The notes: generated by a model not told the origin, from the sequence alone. DNA of 18,202 bases from CAZXCQ01 sp964639275 (GCA_964639275.1 CAZXCQ010000118.1:1-18202), one strand, 5' to 3'. Counted from the stretch's first letter, positions 1 through 8,527 are shown. Made by a program: numbers and translations.

Positions 1-223
1 AATGGGGGTTCCGTTTTGAAGGGTGTATCCCTGTCTGAGACCGTTAGAGAGCGTTAGGAAATCACGGAGATCGAGGTTGCCAAAAAACATAAGACTTTCC
101 CGGATGTACTGCCCCCTATTTCTTCCTATGGCAGGTGATTTCTTTACGCTCTCTTACGGGCGAGTTATACGCCCGAAGAACGGAATCCCCATTGCCCGGG
201 TTTCAAGCGACTAAAGTGTTACC
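1..223 (-). repeat. Dispersed repeat, copy A, split by an inserted element
   Basis: Positions 1-10 (AATGGGGGTT) and 181-223 (CGGAATCCCCATT... through CCCGGGTTTCAA to AGTGTTACC) match the two halves of the repeat that is intact at 2278-2363 and 9693-9778. Removing bases 11-180 rejoins the halves at GGTT|CGGAA, the centre of the repeat's palindromic core. The left end of this copy lies outside the window. The right end carries a small extra insertion (GCGACT) relative to the other copies and stops 2-3 nt from the SGNH stop codon. Seen directly by comparing the three sites by eye. Confidence 0.75.
11..180. mobile_element. MITE-like imperfect inverted-repeat element inserted in repeat copy A
   Basis: About 170 bp bounded by long imperfect inverted repeats. 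Bases 41-65 are complementary to 135-159 with 22 of 25 positions matching (CCGTTAGAGAGCG against CCGTAAGAGAGCG). The outer ends also pair loosely: CCGTTTTGAAGGGTGTAT at 11-28 against CCGTTCTTCGGGCGTAT read from 183 leftward. The middle of about 70 bp has no credible gene. Its placement inside another repeat marks it as an insertion. It could be a MITE or a deleted insertion sequence that kept only its ends. I do not recognise the parent family, and no clear target duplication is visible beyond CCG/CGG at the borders. Confidence 0.6.
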
Positions 224-225
224 CT

Positions 226-1317
226 TTATTGGTTTTCATGACCGATCTTGGGGGTATCTGGAAAGACCTCATCGGACAAAAACCGCCTGATCGCCCCTGC
301 GACGATTCCATGGGCATAGGCGCTTGGATGATCATCAAATCTATTCACAACCAGCTGACTCAGATCCTCTCCTTCAAGAACGGGCAGCAGATCCAGGTGA
401 GCCACCCCCAATTTCTTCCAAAATGAGTTGAGTCTTCGATGCATTGCCCGGGTCAATTCTTTGTCATCCCCGGGTGTAAGAAGCAACGGAAAGGTGACCA
501 CGGCCAAAACCCCACCGGCCTCTTCAACACTGTGTTTTATCTGCCAAAGGACTTTTTCCTGTGACTGCCACGGGGATCCGACATATGCGTCCATAATCAG
601 GGTCAGGTAATCCGTCCCATCGGCTGAACGCGCTTCCTGTTGTCGTTCCCAATGGTGATAAAAGGTATTGATTGCATAGCTATGCTCAATTACCCATGCA
701 AGGCACCCGGTTGCCGGATCTCGAACCCTGCGAGGGATGTCATGGATCTCTTTGACAAACGGCGCGATATCATTAAAACAATAGACCAAGACCACGACAT
801 CAATGTCATAACCCGTCTTGATAAGACCTTGAATCAGCTTGAGCTCGTCCCGGCTTGAGAGGCCAAGGTCTGCAAACCCGTGCACCTCCCACCCAGACTC
901 GACCCGCCTCAGGCGGTTTACAAAACGCTCTTCGACATCTTTAACACCGTGGCCAGCGGTAAATGAGTCACCAACAAAGGTGACACGACGTTTTCTCTCT
1001 TGCCTTTTTGTAGCATAGTCAATGTTATCCCTTATTCCCTGGGCATTGAGGTGCCAGTATCGCTTGAACCAGCGTTTTGATACCTTTGATCGGTTGTTCC
1101 CTATGGTCGTGTCATAAAAGAAACGATAGTAACCCTCAAGACAGGCAAAGGCGAGGGAGGCCAGCACCAAAAAAACCAGTATGTTTCCACATAGTATTAC
1201 CCCCCAGTTCGATTTTTTTCTCCTGGAATTGATCTTTTTAAAAAAGAGGTAGGTCAGGCCGGCAGAAAGGAGTGGCGCCGATATTGTGAATAAGATAAAA
1301 AGTGCGTCACCATACAC
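226..1317 (-). CDS. Membrane-anchored SGNH/GDSL hydrolase family protein
   Basis: This is a 363-residue protein with two predicted membrane segments near the N terminus (about 5-26 and 38-60) and a C-terminal SGNH-type esterase domain. Visible motifs are the nucleophile block VGDSFTAGHG (GDS at 116-118), an FND at 181-183 that fits the Asn block, and DDHPSAYAH (328-336) that fits the catalytic Asp/His block. Family members in polysaccharide loci often remove or transfer acyl groups on glycans; that role here is inferred from the export permease next door. The start is a GTG with no convincing ribosome binding site, so the N terminus is uncertain, although the first hydrophobic segment supports it. 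The gene follows the ABC permease after 105 bp that hold nothing recognisable, and repeat copy A begins right after its stop. Confidence 0.72.
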   Translation of the reverse strand: MYGDALFILFTISAPLLSAGLTYLFFKKINSRRKKSNWGVILCGNILVFLVLASLAFACLEGYYRFFYDTTIGNNRSKVSKRWFKRYWHLNAQGIRDNIDYATKRQERKRRVTFVGDSFTAGHGVKDVEERFVNRLRRVESGWEVHGFADLGLSSRDELKLIQGLIKTGYDIDVVVLVYCFNDIAPFVKEIHDIPRRVRDPATGCLAWVIEHSYAINTFYHHWERQQEARSADGTDYLTLIMDAYVGSPWQSQEKVLWQIKHSVEEAGGVLAVVTFPLLLTPGDDKELTRAMHRRLNSFWKKLGVAHLDLLPVLEGEDLSQLVVNRFDDHPSAYAHGIVAGAIRRFLSDEVFPDTPKIGHENQ

Positions 1318-1422
1318 TGGAAGAATTCACTTGGGGGGAAAGCCTTTCCACCTCATCACAGGAATCCCTGCTGACGGGGGAGGAGTCACCCGCTGCCCTT
1401 GAGACTGTCCGGGTGCGATAGC

Positions 1423-2232
1423 CTACAGGACATCGGCAAAGGCATATTTGGAGCGCTCAAAAAAGACAATTGCCCCCACAAAAAAAAGGACCGCCACGCC
1501 GATTATGTGGACAAGCAATACCCAGGGGAGGGTGTGGAGCAACAGGACCTGGTGGTAGAGTTCAATAAATGGATACAAGGGGTTAAGCTTGAATATCCCG
1601 CGAAATCTTTCCGGCACCATACCCGGGGGATAAATGATCGGTGTCAAAAAGAACCACAACGAAAGGGCTGTTCCAATAAACTGCTTGATATCTCTCAGGA
1701 ATACAGACAGGCTGGAAATCAAGATTACCATACCGAGGGTAAATACCATATAGACCGAGACCACGACAGGCAACCAGAGCCACATTATATGGAAGTAACC
1801 TTTAAGAACCAGATAACCCAGGAAGATAATAAACCCGAGGCCATGGAGAGAAAAAGCCACGACTATGCCTGTCAATGGGAGGACCTCAAGGGGAAAGGCC
1901 ACTTTGGTAATCAGACTGGCCCTCCCCAAAAAGATCTCGGTTGCACTGCTCAAGGCCTCGGAAAACGCTGCCCAGGGCAGCATCCCGGCCAAAAAGAAGA
2001 CCACATAGCTGTCCGTACCCGTTTCCATCGGCTTCAAGCGGATTTTTAGGACCACTGAAAACACAAAAATATATATCAGCAGATTGGCAAGCGGTGTCAA
2101 AAGGCTCCATGTGAACCCGCCGATAGAGCCCGCAAAACGCCCCCTGATTTCGTTGCTTACAAACCCCCAGAAAAGCGTCCGAAAACGGAACGGAATCTCA
2201 AGCCAGCGTTTCACCAGACCAAAAGCAGCCAT
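1423..2232 (-). CDS. ABC-2 type polysaccharide/polyol-phosphate export permease (Wzm/TagG-like)
   Basis: The protein has about 269 residues and multiple membrane segments, and resembles the Wzm/TagG/RfbA family that moves O-antigen, capsule or teichoic acid chains across the inner membrane with an ATPase partner. Family-typical features are the amphipathic N-terminal stretch (WGFVSNEIRGRFAGSIGG), the FLAGMLPW segment, and the conserved C-terminal FLTPIIYPPGMVPERF followed by LNPLYPFIELYH. The open frame continues upstream to an ATG at 2340, but those 36 codons are mostly repeat copy B. I set the start at the ATG at 2232, preceded by GGGAG with 5-nt spacing; the adjacent ATG at 2235 is the alternative. 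This length fits the family. The cognate ATP-binding subunit is not in the window. The gene follows gspD on the same strand. Confidence 0.85.
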   Translation of the reverse strand: MAAFGLVKRWLEIPFRFRTLFWGFVSNEIRGRFAGSIGGFTWSLLTPLANLLIYIFVFSVVLKIRLKPMETGTDSYVVFFLAGMLPWAAFSEALSSATEIFLGRASLITKVAFPLEVLPLTGIVVAFSLHGLGFIIFLGYLVLKGYFHIMWLWLPVVVSVYMVFTLGMVILISSLSVFLRDIKQFIGTALSLWFFLTPIIYPPGMVPERFRGIFKLNPLYPFIELYHQVLLLHTLPWVLLVHIIGVAVLFFVGAIVFFERSKYAFADVL

Positions 2233-2277
2233 CATCTCTCCCAAGGAAGGATCGCCAGAATCAATCTTGAATCTGGG

Positions 2278-2363
2278 TATCAATGTAGCTTTCTGAAAAT
2301 TGGCACTTGGAGAAGGGGTATGGGAGTTCGGAATCCCCATTCCCCGGGTTTCAAAAAGTGTTA
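2278..2363 (-). repeat. Dispersed repeat, copy B (between gspD and the ABC permease)
   Basis: An 86-bp stretch from TATCAATGTAGCTTTCT to TTTCAAAAAGTGTTA matches copy C along its whole length with scattered substitutions and compensating 1-nt gaps. The core ATGGGAGTTCGGAATCCCCAT is near-palindromic, so the RNA can form a hairpin. On the minus strand it begins 25 nt after the gspD stop and ends about 43 nt before the permease start. It also keeps an open frame fused to the permease frame. Confidence 0.8.
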
Positions 2364-2388
2364 TGAATTTGACAGTATTCTGACGGGT

Positions 2389-4674
2389 TTAATAACCGAA
2401 CCGCTTTACGACATTCCTGACCTTTTTCTTAAACTCTTCGGTAACCGCATCCACATCTTCTGTGTTTACGATGACCCGGGGGGTGATCAGGACGATTAGT
2501 TCTTGTTTTGTTATTGCCTTTTTTTCCTTTCCAAATACATAGCGGAACACCGGGATATGGATGAGGCACGGCAGGCCGGATATGGACTCATCTTCCTTGT
2601 CCTTGATCAATCCCCCGATCGCCAGGGTCTGCCCATGTCTTACGGTAAGTGTGGTATTCACAGTCCTTTTGAAGAACGAAGGATACTCCACGTTTGCCAC
2701 CTTGACAGACTGGCTCAGCTCGCTGACTTCCTGACTGATATCCATGGTCACCAGGCCACGCTCGTTGATATGGGGTGTAACAGAGAGGATCACCCCGGCA
2801 TCCCGGTACTGGATATTGGTCTGTGTGACCGGTTCTGTACCGGAGGTAAAGGTCCATTCCGAGCTGGCTAATGGAATCTCCCTCGAAACATCTATCCTGG
2901 CCTCTTTATTGTCTGATGCCAGGATATGGGGTGAAGACAGGACATTAAGCCTATTCTGAGAGGCAAGGGCCTTAAGCATGTTTTTCCATTTCTTTGTCAG
3001 ACCGATGGCCCACGTAAGACCATCAGCCCCTACACTGGCCTCCAGGAGACCGGTGCCGTGAAATTTCGTGGAATCTGAAGAATAGGACCACTCCATCCCC
3101 AGTTCGGTAGTGTCGTCCAGGGTGACCTCGGCAATGGTGGCCTCAATCAATACCTGCCGGGGCAGTACGTCTATCAGCCTCAATACACCCAGAATGGTCT
3201 GGTAATCCTGGGGAACGGCCTGAATGATCAGGGCATTCCGGATGACGTCTGCCGTTATGGTTACCTCCGCCTTTAACGCGCCCGCCCCGGCTATCTCCCT
3301 TTGCTTACCCTGGGTGGGTTTTTTGGACTGTTCTTGGGTTGTGGGGCTTATAATGGTCTTTTTGGTCTGTGTTTCTTTCTTGCGGGACTCTGCAAAAGGA
3401 TTCTTGGGCAATCTCGCCGCACCGCCCGGCTTTTTTGTCGTAGCAGCAGGGGCCTTTTTCTCATCCGGACCCTTTCCAAACACAGTCTTCAAAAGGGTCT
3501 CGAGATTTTTGGCCTCGCTGTTTTTCACATAATAGACGTATATCCTCGGCTTAGTCTCTTCAACCGGCACATCCACACGACGGAGGATCTCTTCTACCTT
3601 CTCAAAGGCAAAGGGGGTTGTGCTGATCACCAGCAAGGTGTTCATCCGGGTCAAGGCGATAAATTTGACAAAGACATTGGTAAACCTTTCATAGTAGGAA
3701 GTAAAATCAGAGAGAAACCCGACCACCTCCTCTGCATCCAGATGCTTGAGAGGATAAAAACGGTAGTGGAGCTTTTCAAAGATGTTGACATCAAAGGTCT
3801 CAATCAGCCTCAAGATCTTCAGGATATTGACCCCATTTTCCACTATCAAGAGGGTATTTGAGTTGGCGTCTGAGACAATGGTCCCATTGGCAGAGACAAA
3901 AGGGGTCAACAGGTTCGTCATCTCTTGGACGGATATATACTTTAGGGGGATGATCTGGATGATCATCCTATCCCTTGGGGAGACCACCTTTCCATCAACT
4001 ATAGGGATCGGTCTTCGGGGTGTGTCTTTGGCCTGGACGATCTTGTAGAGGTTGCCCTCCTTTATGGCGGCCAGGCCATTTACATCGAGGATCTGGAGAA
4101 AGACGGTAAAAAGGTCTTTCTTGGGTATCCCTCGGGCCGTATAGATCGTCACCTGGCCTGTGACATTTGGGTAAACAATGTAGTTAATGCCCAATAGTTC
4201 GGCAATGGTATTGATCACCTCATAGAGGTCGGCGTTATCAAAATTAAGGACAATCTTCTGCTCCGAACCCTCTGTAACCTCTTTCTTTGTTGGTTCTTTG
4301 TGCAGCCTTGGAGCGGGTTGAGCTGGCTGCACCTTGGATTCAGACGGCATCTTTTTTGGTCTTTTTCTTTGAGAAGGGACAGCTGAAGGTTTTTCCGCAG
4401 ACAAGGGTCTCTTCAAATCCTTTTCCGGCTTCTCCACCCGCTCCTTGGCATACCCAGCGGGGGTTGAAACAATTCGAAAATCCCCCTTTTTGTCAGAGAA
4501 GACCTCTTCTTGGGGCCTTGTCAGTTTTATGGACGGCTCGGGTCTGCGGGGAGTTTGCGACTCAACACCTTTGTCCTTTGGACGGAGCTCTTTGCCGGCG
4601 CAACCCGCTACGAGGAAAACAGTGAGTGCCAGCCACCAAAAAGAAGATAATCTCCACGGTACTAATCTCTTCAT
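2389..4674 (-). CDS. gspD: Type II secretion system secretin GspD (lipoprotein form)
   Basis: This 761-residue outer-membrane channel starts with a type II signal peptide and lipobox (LVAGC, Cys25). A Lys/Pro/Glu-rich linker (about 26-138) follows, then N0 (about 139-213), N1 (about 237-297), N2 (about 300-370), N3 (about 374-503) and the secretin barrel domain (about 505-740, with VTPHI, the TLAIGGLI strand and ELIVLITPRVI). N3 is interrupted by a low-complexity Lys/Thr/Pro-rich insert at about 400-465. A lipidated secretin can reach the outer membrane without a separate pilotin, as known for HxcQ, and no gspS is seen here. The canonical gate segment is altered to SGLPCLIHIPVFRYVFG. The start ATG has AAGG 8 nt upstream, overlapping the end of gspC. 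It is the last T2SS gene in the cluster. Confidence 0.95.
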   Translation of the reverse strand: MKRLVPWRLSSFWWLALTVFLVAGCAGKELRPKDKGVESQTPRRPEPSIKLTRPQEEVFSDKKGDFRIVSTPAGYAKERVEKPEKDLKRPLSAEKPSAVPSQRKRPKKMPSESKVQPAQPAPRLHKEPTKKEVTEGSEQKIVLNFDNADLYEVINTIAELLGINYIVYPNVTGQVTIYTARGIPKKDLFTVFLQILDVNGLAAIKEGNLYKIVQAKDTPRRPIPIVDGKVVSPRDRMIIQIIPLKYISVQEMTNLLTPFVSANGTIVSDANSNTLLIVENGVNILKILRLIETFDVNIFEKLHYRFYPLKHLDAEEVVGFLSDFTSYYERFTNVFVKFIALTRMNTLLVISTTPFAFEKVEEILRRVDVPVEETKPRIYVYYVKNSEAKNLETLLKTVFGKGPDEKKAPAATTKKPGGAARLPKNPFAESRKKETQTKKTIISPTTQEQSKKPTQGKQREIAGAGALKAEVTITADVIRNALIIQAVPQDYQTILGVLRLIDVLPRQVLIEATIAEVTLDDTTELGMEWSYSSDSTKFHGTGLLEASVGADGLTWAIGLTKKWKNMLKALASQNRLNVLSSPHILASDNKEARIDVSREIPLASSEWTFTSGTEPVTQTNIQYRDAGVILSVTPHINERGLVTMDISQEVSELSQSVKVANVEYPSFFKRTVNTTLTVRHGQTLAIGGLIKDKEDESISGLPCLIHIPVFRYVFGKEKKAITKQELIVLITPRVIVNTEDVDAVTEEFKKKVRNVVKRFGY

Positions 4675-4679
4675 ACCAT

Positions 4680-5453
4680 CTACCTTTGCTCTGCTTTGCG
4701 ACTATCCTGCCCAGAAGGGGTCTTTCCTGCAATCACCACGGGTCTGGGTGACTGTTTCCCTTTTGAAACCCCGGGCCTTGGGGCGTCCTCTTTCGGTTTG
4801 CTGATGACCTCTTTTACTTTCCCCTTTATGCTTGCCCCCACGCTAACCACCGTAGGCGTTTCCTGCTTTTTTTTGTCTGCTCGCCGTTTCGGCTTTTTCT
4901 TTTCATATAACGAAATCGGCCAATACCGCTCGCCCCCGGCCAAAATAACACTGGCCTCCCTTATTTCTTTGACCTTGAACTCCCCCACGGTATCACCCAC
5001 CTTCACCCATAAAGTCGGCCTCTGAGACATCGGTGGCCTGGGCTGTTTTCCCCTCCCTCCTTTCTGGGGTTGGAAGTTGGCGATCAAGGCCTTTTTTTGA
5101 CCCGCTGTATCGATAATCCCATAAAGGACAATTCGAGTCACCTCCTCTTCCAGGCGCCAGAGGTACCTTTTGTCGACCTGGGACTTGGCATCAGGTTTTG
5201 CCGCGGCCTGCTGTTGATCACTTTCCTGTCGGTCCGGCCAGAAAAGATTATCACGAACAACAACTTCGTATTCCGATTGAGCCGGTATTTCCCTTTTGGC
5301 AATCCGTTTTTCGGGAGGGGATAATGACCTTTTGACAACCCGCATTTCAGGTGGGCGCTTTTCTCCCCTTGACCAAACCTCATAGGCCTTTATCCCAAAA
5401 AATATGGCAACCATCGCCAGGAGAAGATTGGCTATCCATATCCTCGAAAACAT
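4680..5453 (-). CDS. gspC: Type II secretion system protein GspC-like
   Basis: The protein has 257 residues, one N-terminal membrane segment (about 7-26) and a periplasmic region with the homology-region pattern that binds the secretin N0 domain: YEVVVRDNLFWP near 62-73, RIVLYGIID near 107-115, then LWVKVGDTVGEFKVKEI and a strand-rich end at about 180. The remaining 70 residues are Lys/Pro-rich and there is no PDZ domain, unlike classical proteobacterial GspC, so it also resembles PilP-type proteins. It sits directly upstream of gspD with only 5 nt between stop and start, the usual C-D pairing. The ATG at 5453 is preceded by AAAGGGG at a long spacing, so the start rests mainly on the membrane segment. 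Confidence 0.8.
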   Translation of the reverse strand: MFSRIWIANLLLAMVAIFFGIKAYEVWSRGEKRPPEMRVVKRSLSPPEKRIAKREIPAQSEYEVVVRDNLFWPDRQESDQQQAAAKPDAKSQVDKRYLWRLEEEVTRIVLYGIIDTAGQKKALIANFQPQKGGRGKQPRPPMSQRPTLWVKVGDTVGEFKVKEIREASVILAGGERYWPISLYEKKKPKRRADKKKQETPTVVSVGASIKGKVKEVISKPKEDAPRPGVSKGKQSPRPVVIAGKTPSGQDSRKAEQR

Positions 5454-5470
5454 CTAATACAGCTGCCCCT

Positions 5471-6040
5471 TTAGGTCCTTCTCTTTTTCATAAAACCCGC
5501 AACGGTTATAAATGAGCGAAATTCCCGGCCTTTTGCTCTATAGAACGTAGCCCTCAGCTTTCTCACGCTCAGATATTTTGGAAAGGCGGCAATCCTGTAC
5601 AGGATCTCTTTTAATTGCCTGATATCTGCATGGATAAGAAATTCAATCGGAATACTGATATAGTCACCCTGATTCTGTTCCTCAGGCTTCAATACCTTCA
5701 TTCTCCTTATCTCCGCATGACTCTTGCCCGTTACTTCACGGAGGATACCCTGGAGTTCAGCGGCCGCAAGAGATGGGGTTTTGCCGGTCAGAAGTCCGGA
5801 TTCCAGGTCCTTTAGGCTCTGGTTTAGAGCCGTAAGCGTCTCATCCAGGCTAATGCCACTCGCAACCATTTTCCGGTATTTTACGAGCTCAGTCTCTTTT
5901 AATTGGATCTCTTGGCCCGGTGAGACTATCTCCCGAAAATATGGAAGAAATCGATAAATGAGGCCCAGGATGAGCAAGACCGATGCAATAACGAGCAGGT
6001 ATTTCTTCTGGTTATCGACTCTAAGGTTCCACATGATCAT
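5471..6040 (-). CDS. gspM: Type II secretion system protein GspM
   Basis: This 189-residue bitopic protein has a short cytoplasmic tail, a membrane segment at about 13-32, a helical stretch (about 40-78) and a C-terminal alpha/beta domain (about 115-185) like the ferredoxin-like fold of GspM/PilO. Together with GspL and GspC it forms the inner-membrane assembly platform. Size, topology and position between gspL and gspC support the call; the sequence itself is weakly conserved, as is normal for this family. Two in-frame ATGs lie at 6040 and 6034. The first is 2 nt after the gspL stop, so translation is probably coupled. Confidence 0.8.
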   Translation of the reverse strand: MIMWNLRVDNQKKYLLVIASVLLILGLIYRFLPYFREIVSPGQEIQLKETELVKYRKMVASGISLDETLTALNQSLKDLESGLLTGKTPSLAAAELQGILREVTGKSHAEIRRMKVLKPEEQNQGDYISIPIEFLIHADIRQLKEILYRIAAFPKYLSVRKLRATFYRAKGREFRSFITVAGFMKKRRT

Positions 6041-6042
6041 TG

Positions 6043-7422
6043 CTAACCCAACTTGAGCCCAATTCGGAAGACTTCCTGGCCCTTATTGTTTCTTGTGATA
6101 GGGGAAAGAAAGGCTGTATCCTTGAACAAGGGGGAGTCCTCAATAGAAGGGATTAACCCGGAAGCGGATTCGGCTAACCCATGGATCTGAACGCCTTTAT
6201 CGGAAAAAGTCAAGGTCATAACCCAGGCATTTTTTGGGATCCTCTGGCTTAACTCTTTTAGGACGTCCAGGACCGTCACATCACCATGGCGAAGCGAATT
6301 CAGATAGTCGATCTGTTTTTCGACCTCTTTGCACTTGGCCCTGGTCTTATCGATTCTTGGAACTTCAGCTCTTAGCTGGGCAATCTCAGCGTTTAATCGA
6401 CTCAGACGAAGCTGTTGGAAAAAGATATTCCCACCCCCCCACGCTATGGCCGATAAAATGATCAGGCAGACCAGCACAAACAGGGTGTAATGACCGAACC
6501 GGCTCGGCCTTTTTCGAAACCCCTCAGGCAAGATGTTGATATCCATCGGCACCTTCTGGAGTCCCCTGAGTGCAAGACCATAAGCTGACACCATGGCAGG
6601 CGAAGGAATGCCCGTCTTCGAAAGGTCCGGCAAAAAGATATCAAGGTCCTCTTCATCCCTGAAATCGTTCACCATCCCACCATCAGTACCAAAGCCGCAG
6701 AAGAGGGTCTTCAACCTGTCCTGGTCAATGCCCAGGCCTTCCTTAAGCGCCTTTAGCTCATGTAAGACAAGTCTTGCCGGCCTCTCCCCCTTTCCGACCC
6801 CTCTAACTAATCGTGAATAATCCAATATCCCTTTCCTAAAAAGGTCAATTTCCAGGTCATCATCCTTAAGATAGACAACGGCCAGGGCATCTCCTCCATC
6901 TGGAAGTGGCTGAAAAGAGAAGTAGTTGGCAATGGCTGTAGAAGTAATCTCAATACTGGAGACACCGAGACCCAACTGGCGTGGAATATCAAGATAGGGG
7001 TCAATGGACTCTCTCTTTGCAGCTATGAGGAGTATCCTCATCTTACCGCTTTCTTTGTCCTCTGCGACTATTTGGTAATCAAAATATACTTCATCTGCAG
7101 AAAAAGGGACATGCCTCTCCATTTCATACCCAAGACTATCCCTGAGGTTTTCCTTGGCGGCCAACGGAAATTCCAGATATTTCAAGATGGCCAAATGGCG
7201 CGGTATTCCCAAGAATATAGAGGCCGGGGAAATCTGATTTTCACGCAGAAAACTCCCAACCAGACCGCTGATCAGGGTCACCTTTTCTCTTACATCTTTC
7301 CCCCCATCAAGGGGATAGGTGGCGTATGCCGTCAACCGCACCTCTTTAAAAGACGCCTTTAAATACACTACTGAGACTGAACTGCCCTGTATGTCAATCC
7401 CGAGACTGGTTTGAAAAAGCAA
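6043..7422 (-). CDS. gspL: Type II secretion system protein GspL, PilM-PilN-like fusion
   Basis: The protein has 459 residues. The N-terminal 290 or so form an actin-like ATPase-fold domain as in PilM/GspL, starting with the phosphate-loop-like LGIDIQGSSVSVVYLK (7-22) and containing the typical IPRHLAILKYLEFPL stretch (73-87). A membrane segment (311-332), a coiled coil (about 336-376) and a PilN-like ferredoxin fold (about 380-459) follow. The protein links cytoplasmic GspE to GspM and the pseudopilus base. It starts with TTG: GGGAGG lies 6 nt upstream, and the actin-like domain begins immediately, so a later start would cut the fold. It follows gspK by 21 nt. The complete PilM-plus-PilN architecture, with both halves still recognisable, is closer to the type IV pilus pair than to many enterobacterial GspL proteins. 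Confidence 0.88.
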   Translation of the reverse strand: MLFQTSLGIDIQGSSVSVVYLKASFKEVRLTAYATYPLDGGKDVREKVTLISGLVGSFLRENQISPASIFLGIPRHLAILKYLEFPLAAKENLRDSLGYEMERHVPFSADEVYFDYQIVAEDKESGKMRILLIAAKRESIDPYLDIPRQLGLGVSSIEITSTAIANYFSFQPLPDGGDALAVVYLKDDDLEIDLFRKGILDYSRLVRGVGKGERPARLVLHELKALKEGLGIDQDRLKTLFCGFGTDGGMVNDFRDEEDLDIFLPDLSKTGIPSPAMVSAYGLALRGLQKVPMDINILPEGFRKRPSRFGHYTLFVLVCLIILSAIAWGGGNIFFQQLRLSRLNAEIAQLRAEVPRIDKTRAKCKEVEKQIDYLNSLRHGDVTVLDVLKELSQRIPKNAWVMTLTFSDKGVQIHGLAESASGLIPSIEDSPLFKDTAFLSPITRNNKGQEVFRIGLKLG

Positions 7423-7443
7423 ATCTAGCCTCCCAAGCGAAAA

Positions 7444-8523
7444 TCACTTTTTCTGAATCCTTTCACTTTTATCCTCAATGGTGTCACGCCATTGAATCAC
7501 ACGGTACCCTTTCTTGAGGCCTCGGTTAATCTCAATTGCCACCTCAACTCCCTGCTCAATTTGAGTCCCCACCACTTTTCCTATCGCCTTAATGGTGTAC
7601 TGTGGGCTTATTTCAAGATTGATATAGGGACCGATGGCGGCATACACGTCAGAACCGACAACTGAAGCCACATCATCGAGCGATCTGAAATCCGATTCTT
7701 CTCTGTACTTAACGACCTCCTGGGCCAGGTCATCTGTCATCAAAGGGAGTGCAAGAAGCATTGCCCTTGAAGCCGCATTGATGTTTATCTTATTGGGGTC
7801 TGAATGTACTCTATGGAACCCGGCATCGCGTCTGATCTCTCGCGTGGGGCTCACATAGACAGTTACCAGATCCCTTAGCCCGTTATAAAAAATTTCTGGG
7901 GTCACCCCCCTGACCATCAACAACTCCTCAACCGAGTCAAAATCACCATCCTTACATTCATATGGCCGTGGGAGGGATTTGTAATAGTCGTCTTCCGCAC
8001 CGTTCAAACGGTGAAGATTGTCCTTGTCTCGCCAGTCCAAAATAGAGTCCACGATGATATTCTTTTCTTGTTCTTCAAGGGCAAATGGTTTCAAGATCAT
8101 CCTTAACAGAGATTCACCGGCCCGATTTATGTCCACCTTACCACTTTCATTTTCAATCCTTACCTCAAATTGACCCCGGCCAAAAGGGACTGGCGGGATA
8201 TCCACGTTGATTCTCCAGCGGTCTTCTTCCTCTCCCCCATAATCCTCCTTTTCCTTGCCTTCATGCTCCTTTTCTTCCCCTTCCCGCTTGGGTTGCTTCA
8301 CCGTCTGGGGGATGATCGCATTCCTTATCAATTCACCGATGGCCCTGTTTAGCCCTGCCAGGGCGATATAATAGGCCTCGGTTTGCTCCTTAAAATTGCG
8401 GGTAATGTTTACTTCTGTCCTCATGGCAAAACAGAATTCCCCAACGATAACCGAAAGGAATGCCAGGACCCATAGCACCAAGAATAATGCAATCCCCTTT
8501 TTGTTTATGATAATTCGTCTCAT
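7444..8523 (-). CDS. gspK: Type II secretion minor pseudopilin GspK
   Basis: This pseudopilus tip component has about 359 residues. The prepilin leader MRRIIINKKG is cleaved before IALFLVLWVLAFLSVIV. The processed form lacks Glu5, as is characteristic of GspK. The large periplasmic domain contains the family's DINRAGESLLRMIL, DSILDWRDKDN and NKININAASRAMLLALPLM segments; the last belongs to a helical DNA-repair-like SAM/HhH fold. A very charged Glu/Lys insert sits near residues 80-105. The open frame extends upstream to a TTG at 8562 inside gspJ, but the ATG at 8523, 4 nt past the gspJ stop, gives a normal-length leader and is preferred. No strong ribosome binding site is visible, so coupling to gspJ is likely. 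Confidence 0.92.
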   Translation of the reverse strand: MRRIIINKKGIALFLVLWVLAFLSVIVGEFCFAMRTEVNITRNFKEQTEAYYIALAGLNRAIGELIRNAIIPQTVKQPKREGEEKEHEGKEKEDYGGEEEDRWRINVDIPPVPFGRGQFEVRIENESGKVDINRAGESLLRMILKPFALEEQEKNIIVDSILDWRDKDNLHRLNGAEDDYYKSLPRPYECKDGDFDSVEELLMVRGVTPEIFYNGLRDLVTVYVSPTREIRRDAGFHRVHSDPNKININAASRAMLLALPLMTDDLAQEVVKYREESDFRSLDDVASVVGSDVYAAIGPYINLEISPQYTIKAIGKVVGTQIEQGVEVAIEINRGLKKGYRVIQWRDTIEDKSERIQKK

Positions 8524-8527
8524 CGGA

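Noticed and set aside
23..214. Plus-strand open frame of 63 codons at the left edge
   Set aside because: It lies within the inverted-repeat element and repeat copy A, has no ribosome binding site and no recognisable protein features.
1399..2049. Plus-strand open frame of 216 codons opposite the ABC permease
   Set aside because: The translation is a charged, low-complexity composition typical of an antisense shadow, and the minus-strand frame is a clear membrane protein.
2233..2340. N-terminal extension of the ABC permease up to the ATG at 2340
   Set aside because: Most of these codons are repeat copy B, the ATG has no proper ribosome binding site, and the start at 2232 gives the family's usual length.
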